Assembly (NCBI RefSeq): GCF_006715485.1 | Contig: NZ_VFNH01000001.1 | Coordinates: forward strand, 682,001-746,000 | DNA: 64,000 nt | Origin: Herbaspirillum sp. SJZ107 | GTDB lineage: Bacteria > Pseudomonadota > Gammaproteobacteria > Burkholderiales > Burkholderiaceae_D | Reading direction: 5' to 3' | Shown: positions 16,916 to 26,965 of the stretch, one piece after another | Position numbering within the stretch: the first letter of the stretch is position 1 | Layout: each line of letters begins with the position of its first letter | The notes under the pieces: generated by a model | The model's database searches: none | The model's input: the letters and a program-made list of their open reading frames with translations, nothing else | What the model was told of the DNA's origin: nothing | Program-made: the position numbers and the translations under genes

Positions 16916-19117
16916 TTATTTCGCCCCCAGAGGCACCCACAACTTCTGCAGCATCCCGCTCACCGTCTCCGCCGGCGCCGGCCGCCCGAGATAGAACCCC
17001 TGCACCAGGTCGCAGCCATACTCTTCCAGCATGCCGAGCTGCTCCCCGGTCTCGACGCCTTCCGCCACCACCACCATTTTCAGGCCGTGCGCCATCGCGA
17101 TGATGGCGCGCGTGATCGCCGCGTTCTCGGAATCCTGCGGCAGGCCGCTGATGAAGCTGCGGTCGATCTTCAGCGCGCGCACGTCGAAACGCTTTAAATA
17201 GTTCATCGACGAGTAGCCGGTGCCGAAGTCGTCGATCGACAGGTGGACGCCGATGCCGCGCAGCTGCTCGAGCGTGGACAGGGTCGCCTTGGCGTCGTCC
17301 ATCAGCGTGCCTTCGGTCAGTTCGAGTTCCAGCAGGCGCGGATCGAGGCCGGTGTCCTGCAGGGCCGAGAGCACGATCTGGCTCAGGTTCTCGTCCTTGA
17401 ACTGCTTGGCCGACAAATTCACCGCCATGCGCACCGGCCGGCGCGCCAGCTTCTGCCAGTGGCGCGCCTGGATGCAGGCGGTGCGCAGCACCCACTCGCC
17501 GATCGGCACGATCAGGCCGGTCTCCTCGGCCAGCGGGATGAATTCGGTGGGCGAGACGATGCCGCGCTCGGCGTGGCGCCAGCGCACCAGCGCCTCGACG
17601 CCGACGATCTCGTTCGAGCGCACGTCGAGCTGCGGCTGGTACAGCAGGTACAGCTCGTCGTTCTGGAGCGCGCGGCGCAGGCCGACTTCCAGCTTCACGT
17701 GGCTCATGATCTGCATCGTCAGCGACGACGAGTACAGCTTGGCGTTGTTCTTGCCGCAGTTCTTGGCGTGGTACATCGCGGTGTCGGCGAACTTCAGCAG
17801 CGAGGTGCAATCGTCGCCGTCTTCCGGGAACAGCGAGATGCCGATGCTGGCGGTGACGAAGATCTCGTTGCCCTCGATGAGGAAAGGCCGCCGCATCGCA
17901 TCTTTTACGCGGTGGGCCACGTTCAGCGCATGCTCGACGCGCTCCAGGTCCGGAATCAGGATCGTGAATTCGTCGCCGCCCAGGCGCGCCAGATTCGTGC
18001 CCTCGTTGGTGCCGGTGCCGTTGAGCGGCGCGGCGCGCGTGACCAGTTCGGCGCGCGACAGCAGGTCGCTCGGACGGATGGTCTCGCGCAGGCGCTCGGA
18101 CACCTGCTGCAGCAACTGGTCGCCGACGTCGTGGCCGAGGGTGTCGTTGATGCGCTTGAAGGCGTCCAGGTCCATGAACAGCACGGCGAATTTCTTGTTG
18201 CCGATCTTCGAGCGCTGCAGTTCGCGTTCCAGCATTTCGAGGAAGGCCTGGCGGTTCGGGATGCCGGTCAGGCTGTCGCAATAGGCCAGGCGCCGGATCT
18301 GTTCTTCGGCGCGCTTGCGCTCGCTGATGTCGCGCACCAGGCCCAGGACTTCAGAGGAGCCGGTCGCCACCAGGCGCGCCTCGAAGTGCTGGGCTTCGCC
18401 GAAGCGGATCAGTTCATACTCGACCGAACGCACCTGCTGCACCCGCAGCGCGAGTTCGACCTGTTCCAGCATGCGCTCGGCGATCTCGGGCGGCAGCACC
18501 TCGGCGACGTGCTTGCCGACGCAGTCGTCGACCGGATAGGCGTGCAGGTAGCCATGCGGCTGCTGCTGTCCGCGGCTGGCGCGGCCGGGGTGGTCGCGGC
18601 CCGGCTCGTAGTCGAGGTAGATGCCCTCGCGCGACATACGGAAGAAGGTGTCGGGGATCGCCGCCAGCACCGCGCGGTTCTGGGCGTCGGCGATGCGCAG
18701 GCGCACGATGGCGTCGCTGGCGCGCAGCACGTACAGCACGCGGTGTCCCAGGATCGGCCAGTTGATCGGCTTCGACACGAAGTCGGTGGCGCCGGCTTCG
18801 TAGGCATTGGTGACCGCTTCCAGGTCGTCGCCGCCGGTGACCATCACGATCGGCACGCTGGCGCCGTTGGCCGCGTCGCGGATCGCGCGGCAGGCCGCGA
18901 AGCCGTCCATGTGCGGCATTTCGACGTCCATCAGGATCAGGTCGGGCGAGCGCTCGCGCGCCAGCTGGACCGCCTGGGCGCCGTCCTCGGCTTCGATGGC
19001 GTCGAGGCCCACGCTGTCGAGCATCTCGACCATCAGCAGGCGCATCACCGGGTCGTCGTCGGCGACCAGCACGACGGCAGGCTTGCTGGCGCGCTGGGTG
19101 GCATTATGGGCTGGCAT
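16916..19117 (-). CDS. Response regulator with PAS, GGDEF and EAL domains
   Basis: Controls cyclic di-GMP as output of the adjacent hybrid kinase. The order in 733 residues is a receiver (about 15-130, acidic pocket ADDDP, phospho-Asp in LILMDVEMP, Lys in SKP), PAS (about 150-270), GGDEF (about 290-470) and EAL (about 480-725). LARLGGDEF keeps the cyclase signature but is preceded by an unusual insertion of about 24 residues (AELVTRAAPLNGTGTNEG). The EAL signature is EALVRW, with later DDFGTGYSS and EGVET, so phosphodiesterase activity is plausible. The start at 19117 lies one base after the kinase stop, so translation is coupled. Confidence 0.9.
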   Translation of the reverse strand: MPAHNATQRASKPAVVLVADDDPVMRLLMVEMLDSVGLDAIEAEDGAQAVQLARERSPDLILMDVEMPHMDGFAACRAIRDAANGASVPIVMVTGGDDLEAVTNAYEAGATDFVSKPINWPILGHRVLYVLRASDAIVRLRIADAQNRAVLAAIPDTFFRMSREGIYLDYEPGRDHPGRASRGQQQPHGYLHAYPVDDCVGKHVAEVLPPEIAERMLEQVELALRVQQVRSVEYELIRFGEAQHFEARLVATGSSEVLGLVRDISERKRAEEQIRRLAYCDSLTGIPNRQAFLEMLERELQRSKIGNKKFAVLFMDLDAFKRINDTLGHDVGDQLLQQVSERLRETIRPSDLLSRAELVTRAAPLNGTGTNEGTNLARLGGDEFTILIPDLERVEHALNVAHRVKDAMRRPFLIEGNEIFVTASIGISLFPEDGDDCTSLLKFADTAMYHAKNCGKNNAKLYSSSLTMQIMSHVKLEVGLRRALQNDELYLLYQPQLDVRSNEIVGVEALVRWRHAERGIVSPTEFIPLAEETGLIVPIGEWVLRTACIQARHWQKLARRPVRMAVNLSAKQFKDENLSQIVLSALQDTGLDPRLLELELTEGTLMDDAKATLSTLEQLRGIGVHLSIDDFGTGYSSMNYLKRFDVRALKIDRSFISGLPQDSENAAITRAIIAMAHGLKMVVVAEGVETGEQLGMLEEYGCDLVQGFYLGRPAPAETVSGMLQKLWVPLGAK

Positions 19118-19118
19118 G

Positions 19119-22055
19119 TCAGGTTTCCTTCTCAAGCATCGCGGTGAGGGAGTTGCGGACGGCCTGGAACTCGTGCTCCATGTCGGTAAGGATGGCGCCG
19201 GCGCCTTCGGTGGTGTCGGTGCGGCCCAGTTGTTCCATCGCCTTGCACAGCGCGGCCAGGGCCTCGGCGCCGACATTGGCGCTGGCCGACTTCAGCGTGT
19301 GCGCGATGCGGCGCACGTTGCCGGTGTCGAAGCCGTCGATGGCGTGGCGCAGCGTGCTCAGTTGCTGCGGGGTGTCGTCGACGTAGGCCGCGATCACCTT
19401 CTGCACCAGGGCGTCGCCGCGCTCGCGCGACAGCATGCGGATCTTGTCGAGCGCGGCGCGGTTGACCACTTCGCGCTGGATCACTTCGACCGAGGCCGAA
19501 GGCAGGCGCGGCGGCGCGTCGCCGTGGTGGACCGTGGCTGCCAGCGGCAGCGCGATCCAGCGCCCGATCACCGCGGCCAGCTCCTGCTGGGTGAAGGGCT
19601 TGGACAGGTAGTCGTCCATGCCGGCGGCGAGGCAGGCTTCGCGGTCGCCCTGCAGCGCGTTGGCGGTGATGGCGATGATCGGCAGCACGCGTCCGCGTCC
19701 GGCCTCGCGTTCTTCGCGCCGGATCGCGGCGGTGGCGGCAAAGCCGTCCATCACCGGCATCTGGCAATCCATCAGGACCGCGTCGTATTCGCCCCCGCTG
19801 TTACCTTCGCCGCCGCGGGCGCGCATTGCCTGCAGCGCATGCACCGCCTCGGCGCCGTTGCCGACGCAGTCGACGCGCAGGTCGAGGCTTTCCAGCATCG
19901 CCTTCGCGACTTCGATGTTGACCGGGTTGTCCTCGGCCAGCAGTACATGGCGGGCACGCCGCGCGCCGGCGCCGCCGTTACCGTTGTTGCCGTCGCGCGC
20001 CAGCGGCTGCGGCGGCGTGAAGCGCAGCGCCGGCGCCACCTGGCCGCGCGGACGGGTCGCCAGGCAGGCGAACAGGTCGGCCGCGCGCGCCGGCTTGATC
20101 AGCTGGTAGGCCACGCCGGCCTCGCGCCGCTGCACCGGATCGGCGGCCAGCTTCTCGGGCGAGAGCAGGATCAGGCGCGTGGCCCGGGTGGCCGGGTCGC
20201 CCTTGATGCCGGCCGCCAGCAGCAGGCCGCTGCTGTGTTCCAGCTCCATGTCGAGCACCGCGGCATCGTAGGGGCGGCCCGCGCGCGCCGCTTCGTGCAG
20301 GCGCGCCAGGGCGTCGTCGCTGCCGGCGGCGCCGTCGCATTCGACGCGCCAGGTCGCGAGGTGGGTCTGCAGCCCGACGCGGCTGGTCTCGCGTTCGTCG
20401 ACCACCAGCACGCGCAAGCCGTCGATGGTGTGCTGGTGGTCGCCGGGCGCGTCCGGATCGACGCGGCGCTTGTCGAAGGCGACCGTGAACCAGAACACCG
20501 AGCCGCGGCTTTCCAGTCCTTGTATCAGCGCATTCTCGACGCCGATGGCGCCGCCCATCAGTTCCACCAGCTGCTTCGAGATCGCCAGGCCCAGCCCGGT
20601 GCCGCCGTACTTGCGGGTGGTCGAATCGTCGGCCTGCGAAAAGGCTTCGAAGATGCGCCCGCGCGCCTCGTGCGAAATGCCGATGCCGGTGTCGTGCACT
20701 TCGAAGCGCAGCATCACGGCCTGGCTGTCCTCGCTGGCGACGCGGACCTTGGCCAGGATGCGCCCGTCGTTGGTGAACTTGATCGCGTTGCCGAGCAGGT
20801 TGGCCATGATCTGGCGCAGCCGGTTCGGATCACCGCAGATCGCCACCGGGATGTCGTTGGCGATCTCGAACAGCAGGCTGATGTTCTTGGCTTCGGCCTG
20901 CGGCGTGTAGACGGTGTGGATGTCGTCGAGCAGGTCCCACAGGTTGAAATTGATATACTCGACGGTCAGCTTGCCGGCCTCGATCTTGGAAAAGTCGAGG
21001 ATGTCGTTGATGATCACCAGCAGGTGCTCGCCCGACTGCTTCACCAGGCGCGTGTAGTTGCGCTGGGTCTCGGTGAGTTCGGTCCCGAGCAGCATTTCCG
21101 TCATGCCCAGCACGCCGTTCATCGGGGTGCGGATTTCATGGCTCATGGTGGCCAGGAAGGCGCTCTTGGCGCGGCTGGCCGCTTCGGCCGCGTTCTTGGC
21201 GCGTTCCAGTTGCTCGGTGCGCACCGAGACCTGCCGTTCCAGCTCGTCGCGGTGGTGGGTCAGCGCGGCGCCGCGGCCCTCGACCTGGGCCAGCATGGTG
21301 TTGAAGCTGTCGATCAGCGTGCCCAGTTCGTCGGTGCGGGCGTGGGCGATCCGCAGCGTGTAGTTCTGGCTGGCCGCGACCTTCTGCGCGGTGTTGATCA
21401 GTTTGCCGATCGGGTCGGCGATGCCGCGCCGCACGCGGCGCGCCTGCAGCAGCGCGCTGAGCAGGGCGGCGCCCATCGCCACCGCCATCACGCCGAGCGC
21501 GCGCAGCAGGTCGAGCCACATCGGCAGCTGGTCGGCCTCGATCATCACCACGCCGGCCGGTGCGGCATCGGGCGCACTGGAGGCGCCGCCGACCGCGCGG
21601 TAGGTGCGCATTGCGCGCAGCCAGGGCAGGCTGCCATCCGCATTCGCCTGTTCCAGCGCGGCCGGGTCGAGGCCGTCCAGCGCCGGCGGCTCCTTGGCCA
21701 GATAGTTGAACACCGAGGCCGACGCGCCCTTGCGCTGCGGCGCACGCCACGACGCGAACACCTGGCCCTTGCGGTCGTACAGCACCGCCGCGCCGACGTT
21801 GCCCTGCACCTGCAGCCCCGCCAGCACCTGGCCGGCCAGGCGGCGGTCGTTGAAGGAGAGCGCATCGACGCTGTTGGCGGCGACCACGCCGGCCAGCGCC
21901 GACAGCTGCATCGTTTCGGCACGGCGGTGCGCCAGCACCGAGGTCACGGCAAAGGCGAGATAAGCGACCAGCAGTGCGCTGGCCGCAGCCAGCAGGCACA
22001 TGTTCGTCAATTTCTGGTTGAGGCTGGAACGTTCGCGTTTCGGCATGGCTCGCAC
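19119..22055 (-). CDS. Hybrid sensor histidine kinase/response regulator with HPt domain (BarA/ArcB-type)
   Basis: Membrane phosphorelay kinase. The order in 978 residues is TM1 (about 20-40), a periplasmic sensor, TM2 (about 185-205), HAMP, HisKA with His in TMSHEIRTPMNG (about 306), HATPase (DILDFSKIEAGK, NLLGNAIKFTN, DTGIGIS, GGTGLGLAISKQL), REC1 (about 550-660), REC2 with LLAEDNPVN and VLMDCQMPVMDG, and HPt with HTLKSASANVG. REC1 reads VVDERETS, without the usual acidic pair, so it may be inactive. The outer start is GTG at 22055; ATG at 22046 is equally possible. The next gene is its likely phosphoacceptor, a c-di-GMP enzyme. Confidence 0.9.
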   Translation of the reverse strand: MRAMPKRERSSLNQKLTNMCLLAAASALLVAYLAFAVTSVLAHRRAETMQLSALAGVVAANSVDALSFNDRRLAGQVLAGLQVQGNVGAAVLYDRKGQVFASWRAPQRKGASASVFNYLAKEPPALDGLDPAALEQANADGSLPWLRAMRTYRAVGGASSAPDAAPAGVVMIEADQLPMWLDLLRALGVMAVAMGAALLSALLQARRVRRGIADPIGKLINTAQKVAASQNYTLRIAHARTDELGTLIDSFNTMLAQVEGRGAALTHHRDELERQVSVRTEQLERAKNAAEAASRAKSAFLATMSHEIRTPMNGVLGMTEMLLGTELTETQRNYTRLVKQSGEHLLVIINDILDFSKIEAGKLTVEYINFNLWDLLDDIHTVYTPQAEAKNISLLFEIANDIPVAICGDPNRLRQIMANLLGNAIKFTNDGRILAKVRVASEDSQAVMLRFEVHDTGIGISHEARGRIFEAFSQADDSTTRKYGGTGLGLAISKQLVELMGGAIGVENALIQGLESRGSVFWFTVAFDKRRVDPDAPGDHQHTIDGLRVLVVDERETSRVGLQTHLATWRVECDGAAGSDDALARLHEAARAGRPYDAAVLDMELEHSSGLLLAAGIKGDPATRATRLILLSPEKLAADPVQRREAGVAYQLIKPARAADLFACLATRPRGQVAPALRFTPPQPLARDGNNGNGGAGARRARHVLLAEDNPVNIEVAKAMLESLDLRVDCVGNGAEAVHALQAMRARGGEGNSGGEYDAVLMDCQMPVMDGFAATAAIRREEREAGRGRVLPIIAITANALQGDREACLAAGMDDYLSKPFTQQELAAVIGRWIALPLAATVHHGDAPPRLPSASVEVIQREVVNRAALDKIRMLSRERGDALVQKVIAAYVDDTPQQLSTLRHAIDGFDTGNVRRIAHTLKSASANVGAEALAALCKAMEQLGRTDTTEGAGAILTDMEHEFQAVRNSLTAMLEKET

Positions 22056-22198
22056 GGATCGACTTCGGCTGCGCTGTTCGGCTGCAATACGAGTCCGTCG
22101 GGCACGGGCTCACCATGCGAGAGGGCAAGTTCCCGCAAGAAATGACTATAGGTGAGGGCTATGCGGGGGCGTTTGCGTTATCGCAAATGCAAAAGGAA

Positions 22199-22223
22199 AG
22201 GGACGCCTGGGCGTCCCTCTGTT
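22199..22223 (-). terminator. Hairpin terminator after cstA-ybdD
   Basis: Read on the minus strand, GGGACGCC and GGCGTCCC pair around two bases and are followed by TTTCCTTTT. It lies just beyond the ybdD stop. Confidence 0.65.
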
Positions 22224-22241
22224 GGTGAGGCCGGAGCCGAT

Positions 22242-22439
22242 CTAACAGCAGCCGCCGCTGCGGGCGCTGCCGTATCGCGCTTCCTGCCGCTCGCGGAAGA
22301 ATTCCTCGTAGCTCATCATCGGTTCACCCGGGTGGGTCTTTTCCATGTGCGCCACGTAGGTGTCGTATTCCGGCAGGCCGACCATCAGGCGCATGCTTTG
22401 CCCGAGGTAGCGGCCGGCCTGTGCGAGCGTGCTGAACAT
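22242..22439 (-). CDS. ybdD: YbdD/YjiX family small protein
   Basis: A 65-residue protein of the family almost always encoded behind CstA/BtsT peptide or pyruvate transporters. Recognised from the core [22 protein letters not shown], the [16 protein letters not shown] segment and the terminal cysteine pair (SGGCC). Its ATG at 22439 overlaps the cstA stop (TGATG), so it is translationally coupled. Family members are thought to assist the transporter, but the mechanism is unclear. Confidence 0.9.
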   Translation of the reverse strand: MFSTLAQAGRYLGQSMRLMVGLPEYDTYVAHMEKTHPGEPMMSYEEFFRERQEARYGSARSGGCC

Positions 22440-24517
22440 CACTGCACCTCGGCCACCGACGCCGCTGCCGGCGCCGGCACGTACGGGGTTTCCTTGACGC
22501 TCGGCTTGTTATCCCTGCGCGCCGCTGCGATCGTGCGCAGGCCGTAGAACACCACCGCCAGCACCACCAGCATGAAGAAGGCGCACAGGGTGGCGTCGAG
22601 GTAGTCGTTGAAGATGATGCGGCTCATCTGTTCCGGCGACTTGGCCGGGGCCAGCACCTGGCCCCCGTCGAGCGCGGCCTGGAACTTCCTGGCGTGCGAG
22701 ACGAAGCCGATCTTTACGTTCTCGTGGAAGATCTTCTGCCAGCCGGCGGTCAGGGTGCAGATCAGCAGCCAGATGGTCGGGACGATCGTGACCCAGGCGT
22801 ACTTGCCGCGCTTCATCTTGAACAGCACGACGGTGCCGAGAGTCAGCGCGATACCGGCCAGCATCTGGTTGGCGATGCCGAACAGCGGCCACAGGGTGTT
22901 GATGCCGCCCAGCGGATCGACCACGCCCTGGTACAGGAAATAGCCCCAGGCCGCGACGCACAGGCCGGTGGCGATCAGGTTGGCCGGCAGCGAGTCGGTA
23001 CGCTTGAACGACGGGGCGAAGGCGCCCAGCAGGTCCTGCAGCATGAAGCGGCCGGCGCGGGTGCCCGCATCCACCGCGGTCAGGATGAACAGTGCCTCGA
23101 ACAGGATCGCGAAGTGGTACCAGAAGGCCATCATGGCCTTGCCGCCGACCACGTTCGACAGGATGTGCGCCATGCCCACGGCCAGGGTCGGGGCGCCGCC
23201 GGCGCGCGAGATGATGGTGTTCTCGCCGACGTCCTTGGCCATCTGGGTCAGCGTTTCAGGCGTGATCACGAAGCCCATGTTGGAGACCGCTGTGGCCGCG
23301 CTCTGGGCGGTGGTGCCGAGCAGGGCGGCCGGGCTGTTCATCGCGAAGTAGACGCCCGGATCGATGGTCGAGGCGGCCACCAGCGCCATGATGGCGACGA
23401 AGGACTCCATCAGCATGCCGCCGTAGCCGATGAAGCGGGCGTGCTGTTCGTTCTCGATCATCTTCGGCGTGGTGCCCGACGAGATCAGCGCGTGGAAGCC
23501 GGATACGGCACCACAGGCGATGGTGATGAACAGGAAGGGGAACAGCGAGCCGGCCCAGGCCGGGCCGGTACCGTCGATGAACTTGGTCACGGACGGCATC
23601 TGCAGGTGCGGGGCGACGAACACGATGCCCAGCGCCAGCGCCGCGATGGTGCCGATCTTCAGGAAGGTCGACAGGTAGTCGCGCGGCGCCAGCAGCAGCC
23701 ACACCGGAATCACGGAAGCGACGAAGCCGTAGCCGATCAGCATCCAGGTCAGCTGGGTGCCGGTGAAGGTGAACATCGGACCCCAGGTCGGCGAATCGTG
23801 CACCCACTGGCCGCTGATAATGGCAAGCATCAGCAGCACGAAACCGATCAGCGACACTTCACCGATGCGGCCGACGCGGATGTAGCGCGAGTAGACGCCC
23901 ATGAACAGCGCGATCGGGATGGTGGCCATCACGGTGAACGAACCCCACGGCGAACCGGTGAGCGCCTTCACGACGATCAGCGCCAGCACGGCCAGGATGA
24001 TCACCATGATCATGAAGGTGCCGAACAGCGCGATCACGCCGGGGATTTCGCCCATCTCGGACTTGATCAGGTCGCCCAGCGAGCGGCCGTCGCGGCGCAT
24101 CGACATGAACAGCACGATGAAGTCCTGCACCGCGCCGGCGAACACGACGCCGGCCAGGATCCACAGCATGCCCGGCAGATAGCCCATCTGCGCAGCGAGG
24201 ACCGGTCCCACGAGCGGTCCTGCCCCGGCGATTGCAGCAAAGTGGTGGCCGAACAGCACGTAGCGGTTGGTCGGCACATAGTCCAGGCCGTCGTTGTATT
24301 TGTAGGCAGGGGTCTGGCGCCGCGCATCGAGGCCGAACACCTTGTCGGCGATGTACAGGCTGTAGAAGCGGTAGGCGATCAGGTAGACGCAGACCGCGGC
24401 CACCACGATCCAGACCGCGTTGATGGACTCGCCGCGATTCAGCGCGACGAAAGCGAGCGACCCAGCGCCCGCGAGCGAAAGCGCAGCCCAACCGAGCTGG
24501 CTCTTGAGACTTTTCAT
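22439..24517 (-). CDS. cstA: Carbon starvation protein CstA family transporter
   Basis: Large inner-membrane transporter (692 residues, many helices) of the CstA/BtsT family, which imports pyruvate and peptides in starved cells. Typical blocks are [20 protein letters not shown] near residue 75, [20 protein letters not shown], and [25 protein letters not shown] lies right before the ATG at 24517. It is coupled to ybdD downstream and divergent from a Cache-domain kinase and a NarL-type regulator. That layout suggests the two-component system senses the substrate and turns on cstA. Confidence 0.94.
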   Translation of the reverse strand: MKSLKSQLGWAALSLAGAGSLAFVALNRGESINAVWIVVAAVCVYLIAYRFYSLYIADKVFGLDARRQTPAYKYNDGLDYVPTNRYVLFGHHFAAIAGAGPLVGPVLAAQMGYLPGMLWILAGVVFAGAVQDFIVLFMSMRRDGRSLGDLIKSEMGEIPGVIALFGTFMIMVIILAVLALIVVKALTGSPWGSFTVMATIPIALFMGVYSRYIRVGRIGEVSLIGFVLLMLAIISGQWVHDSPTWGPMFTFTGTQLTWMLIGYGFVASVIPVWLLLAPRDYLSTFLKIGTIAALALGIVFVAPHLQMPSVTKFIDGTGPAWAGSLFPFLFITIACGAVSGFHALISSGTTPKMIENEQHARFIGYGGMLMESFVAIMALVAASTIDPGVYFAMNSPAALLGTTAQSAATAVSNMGFVITPETLTQMAKDVGENTIISRAGGAPTLAVGMAHILSNVVGGKAMMAFWYHFAILFEALFILTAVDAGTRAGRFMLQDLLGAFAPSFKRTDSLPANLIATGLCVAAWGYFLYQGVVDPLGGINTLWPLFGIANQMLAGIALTLGTVVLFKMKRGKYAWVTIVPTIWLLICTLTAGWQKIFHENVKIGFVSHARKFQAALDGGQVLAPAKSPEQMSRIIFNDYLDATLCAFFMLVVLAVVFYGLRTIAAARRDNKPSVKETPYVPAPAAASVAEVQ

Positions 24518-24659
24518 TGTGACTCCTCCGTAGATACTTTCTGCGTTGACCGGCCTGGGCCGGCTGCACGGATATTCGGGATCCGCTTACATTTTTTGCA
24601 GCATATCGGCCAGTATCTTGCACCTGCCTGCGAGCGGCAAGCGCATGATTACTGAGTCC

Positions 24660-24679
24660 CCTACGTAGCATTACGTAGG
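24660..24679. promoter_or_regulatory. Perfect palindrome in the cstA/kinase divergent promoter region
   Basis: CCTACGTA and TACGTAGG form a perfect 8-4-8 inverted repeat centred on GCAT. It lies about 140 bases upstream of cstA and 90 upstream of the kinase gene. The size and symmetry fit an operator for a dimeric NarL-type regulator such as the one encoded at 26176. The link is an inference. Confidence 0.6.
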
Positions 24680-24767
24680 TCCTGGCCCGCAAACTGCCGG
24701 GCGCGCATAACTGATCGGTCGTACAATTTCATGTTACGACGAAAACAGCAGGAACAGCGCGCACGGC

Positions 24768-26153
24768 ATGAAGTTGAGACAGAAGGTGATTTTCCTGGCG
24801 ATCGCACCGCTGATCGTGGCCCTGTGCGCGATCGCCCTGTTCGTGCGCCAGCAGGCGGTCACGCTCGCGCACGACCAGCGCGCCGCCATCCAGCAGGCCT
24901 ACATGGACAGCCGCCAGGCCGAACTCAGGCACTACGTGGAACTGGCGTCGCACGCCATCGCGCACCTGAGCGCGTCCGGGCGCAGCGACCCGGCCACGCT
25001 GGAACAGGCCAAGCGCACGCTGCAGTCGCTCGGCTTCGGCGACGACGGCTATTTCTTCGTCTACGACATGCAGGGCCGCAACCTGATGCATCCGCGCCAG
25101 CCGGAACTGGTCGGGCGCAACCTGTGGGATCTGCGCGACCAGTACGGCACGCCGACGATCCAGAACCTGGTGAAGGTGGCGCGCCAGGGCGGCGGCCTGG
25201 TGCGCTACAACTGGATCAAGCCGACCACCGGGAAATCGGTACCCAAGCTCGGCTACGTGGTGCCGATCGCGCACTGGGGCTGGATCGTGGGCAGCGGCCT
25301 GTACCTGGACGACGTCCAGGCCGCGCTCGACAAGGTCGATGCGCGCCAGTCGCGCAACATCGAGACCACGCTGTGGTGGATCGCCGGCGTGGCGATCCTG
25401 TCGGCGCTGGCGGTCGGCGCGGCCGGGCTGGCGCTGAACGCCAGCGAATCGCGCGTGGCCGACGCCAAGCTCAGGGCGCTGGCCCAGCGCGTGGTCGACG
25501 GCCAGGAACAGGAGCGCGCACGCCTGTCGCGCGACCTGCATGACGGCATCAGCCAGTGGCTGGTGTCGATCAAGCTGCAGATCGAGGCCGGCATCATCCG
25601 CATGAAAGGCAACGCCGAGCAGCAGCAGAAGGCGCATGCCAGCTTCGAGCGCACCGCCGAGGAATTGAACAAGGTGCTGGGCGAGGTGCGGCGCATCTCG
25701 CACGGCCTGCGTCCGGCGCTGCTCGACGACCTTGGGCTGGCGGCGGCGCTGGGCCACCTGGCCGAAGAGTTCGAGGAGCACAGCGGCATGCCGGTCGCGT
25801 TCAGCACCGACGGCGCGCTGGACGGCTTGCCGACGGCGGTGTCCACGGTCCTGTTCCGCATCGCCCAGGAAGCCCTGACCAACATCGAACGCCACGCCGG
25901 CGCCCATCGCATCGAACTGCGGCTGGAACGCACGCGCAGCCGCGCTTCGACGTGGTATGAGCCCGACCTGGTGCGGCTCACGGTCGCCGACGACGGCGCC
26001 GGCTTCGATGCCCAGGACGTGGAAACCCACCCGCAGCGCGGCATTGGCCTGCGCAACATGGCCGAGCGGCTGGATGCGGTCGGCGGCACGCTCGGCATCT
26101 CGTCGACGGCAGCGGGCACGACGCTGTGCGCCAGCGTCGAACTGGCGCAGTGA
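24768..26153 (+). CDS. Cache-domain sensor histidine kinase (HisKA_3/NarX type)
   Basis: Membrane kinase of 461 residues. TM1 is at about 7-27. A periplasmic single Cache_2 domain follows (about 35-195) with GDDGYFFVYDMQGRNLMHP and the late GYVVPIAHWGWIVGSGLYLDDV typical of small carboxylate sensors. TM2 is at about 202-222. The dimerisation/phosphoacceptor region has ERARLSRDLHDGISQWL, where the His in RDLHDG is phosphorylated, and the HATPase has VADDGAGFD and RGIGLRNMAERL. It is followed by its regulator gene 22 bases downstream and is divergent from cstA. Pyruvate or a related acid is a reasonable guess for the ligand. Confidence 0.88.
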   Translation: MKLRQKVIFLAIAPLIVALCAIALFVRQQAVTLAHDQRAAIQQAYMDSRQAELRHYVELASHAIAHLSASGRSDPATLEQAKRTLQSLGFGDDGYFFVYDMQGRNLMHPRQPELVGRNLWDLRDQYGTPTIQNLVKVARQGGGLVRYNWIKPTTGKSVPKLGYVVPIAHWGWIVGSGLYLDDVQAALDKVDARQSRNIETTLWWIAGVAILSALAVGAAGLALNASESRVADAKLRALAQRVVDGQEQERARLSRDLHDGISQWLVSIKLQIEAGIIRMKGNAEQQQKAHASFERTAEELNKVLGEVRRISHGLRPALLDDLGLAAALGHLAEEFEEHSGMPVAFSTDGALDGLPTAVSTVLFRIAQEALTNIERHAGAHRIELRLERTRSRASTWYEPDLVRLTVADDGAGFDAQDVETHPQRGIGLRNMAERLDAVGGTLGISSTAAGTTLCASVELAQ

Positions 26154-26175
26154 GTGAAAACAGATGGAGAACCCG

Positions 26176-26856
26176 ATGAACACGCTAACCGACCCGGCCC
26201 ATGCGCTGGTCAACATCATGCTGGTCGACGACCACCCGCTGGTGCGCGACGGCCTGCGCGCGCGCCTGGAAGCGGTGTCGCACTTCCGGGTAGTGGCCGA
26301 GGCCGATTCCGGCAGCGAAGCCCTGGCCCTGGCCGACGTGGGCGGCATCGACCTGGTGCTGATGGACATCACCATGCGCGACGGCAGCGGCATCGACGCC
26401 ACCGCCCGCCTCAGCGCACACCATCCCGGCATCGCGGTGCTGATGTTGTCGATGCACGACAAGCTCGAATACGTGACCCAGGCGATGCAGGCCGGCGCCC
26501 GCGGCTACGTGCTGAAGGACGCGCCCGGCAAGGACATCGTGCTGGCGATCGATACCGTGATGGCGGGCGGCATCTACTACAGCGCGGCCCTGGCGCGCCA
26601 GCTGGCGCGGCCGGCGGCCCAGTCCAGGGATAACGCCATGGGCCAGGACAGCCAGCTCACCACGCGCGAACAGGAAGTGCTGCAGCACATCGCCAACGGC
26701 GAGTCGAACAAGCAGATCGCGCGCGAACTCGACCTGTCGGTGCGCACGGTCGAGACGCACCGCCTGAACATCAAACGCAAGCTGGGCATCGAAGGGCAGG
26801 CCGAGCTGATCAAGTTCGCGGTCCAGCACGTCCATTTCGGCAATGGTGGCAGCTGA
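26176..26856 (+). CDS. NarL/FixJ family response regulator
   Basis: Cognate regulator of the Cache kinase. The receiver domain (about 12-130) has the acidic pair in MLVDDHPLVRDG, phospho-Asp in LVLMDITMRDGSG and Lys in YVLKDA. The LuxR-type helix-turn-helix (about 155-215) reads LTTREQEVLQHIANGESNK then QIARELDLSVRTVETHRLN. GGAG at 26166-26169 supports the ATG at 26176; an in-frame ATG at 26164 would add four residues. It probably binds the palindrome upstream of cstA and its own operon. Confidence 0.9.
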   Translation: MNTLTDPAHALVNIMLVDDHPLVRDGLRARLEAVSHFRVVAEADSGSEALALADVGGIDLVLMDITMRDGSGIDATARLSAHHPGIAVLMLSMHDKLEYVTQAMQAGARGYVLKDAPGKDIVLAIDTVMAGGIYYSAALARQLARPAAQSRDNAMGQDSQLTTREQEVLQHIANGESNKQIARELDLSVRTVETHRLNIKRKLGIEGQAELIKFAVQHVHFGNGGS

Positions 26857-26965
26857 AAATGCTTATGCCACAGAAATAGCCATAAGGCATCTAATTAGTT
26901 GCTTTCCAATAATGACTGCTCTATATTAGATGTATAAATATGCATGCCGCTCGCGCGCTTGACTC

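Noticed and set aside
18807..22145. Frame of over 1100 residues antisense to the hybrid kinase
   Set aside because: The minus strand encodes an unmistakable kinase with all motifs; the plus-strand product is His/Arg/Val-rich noise.
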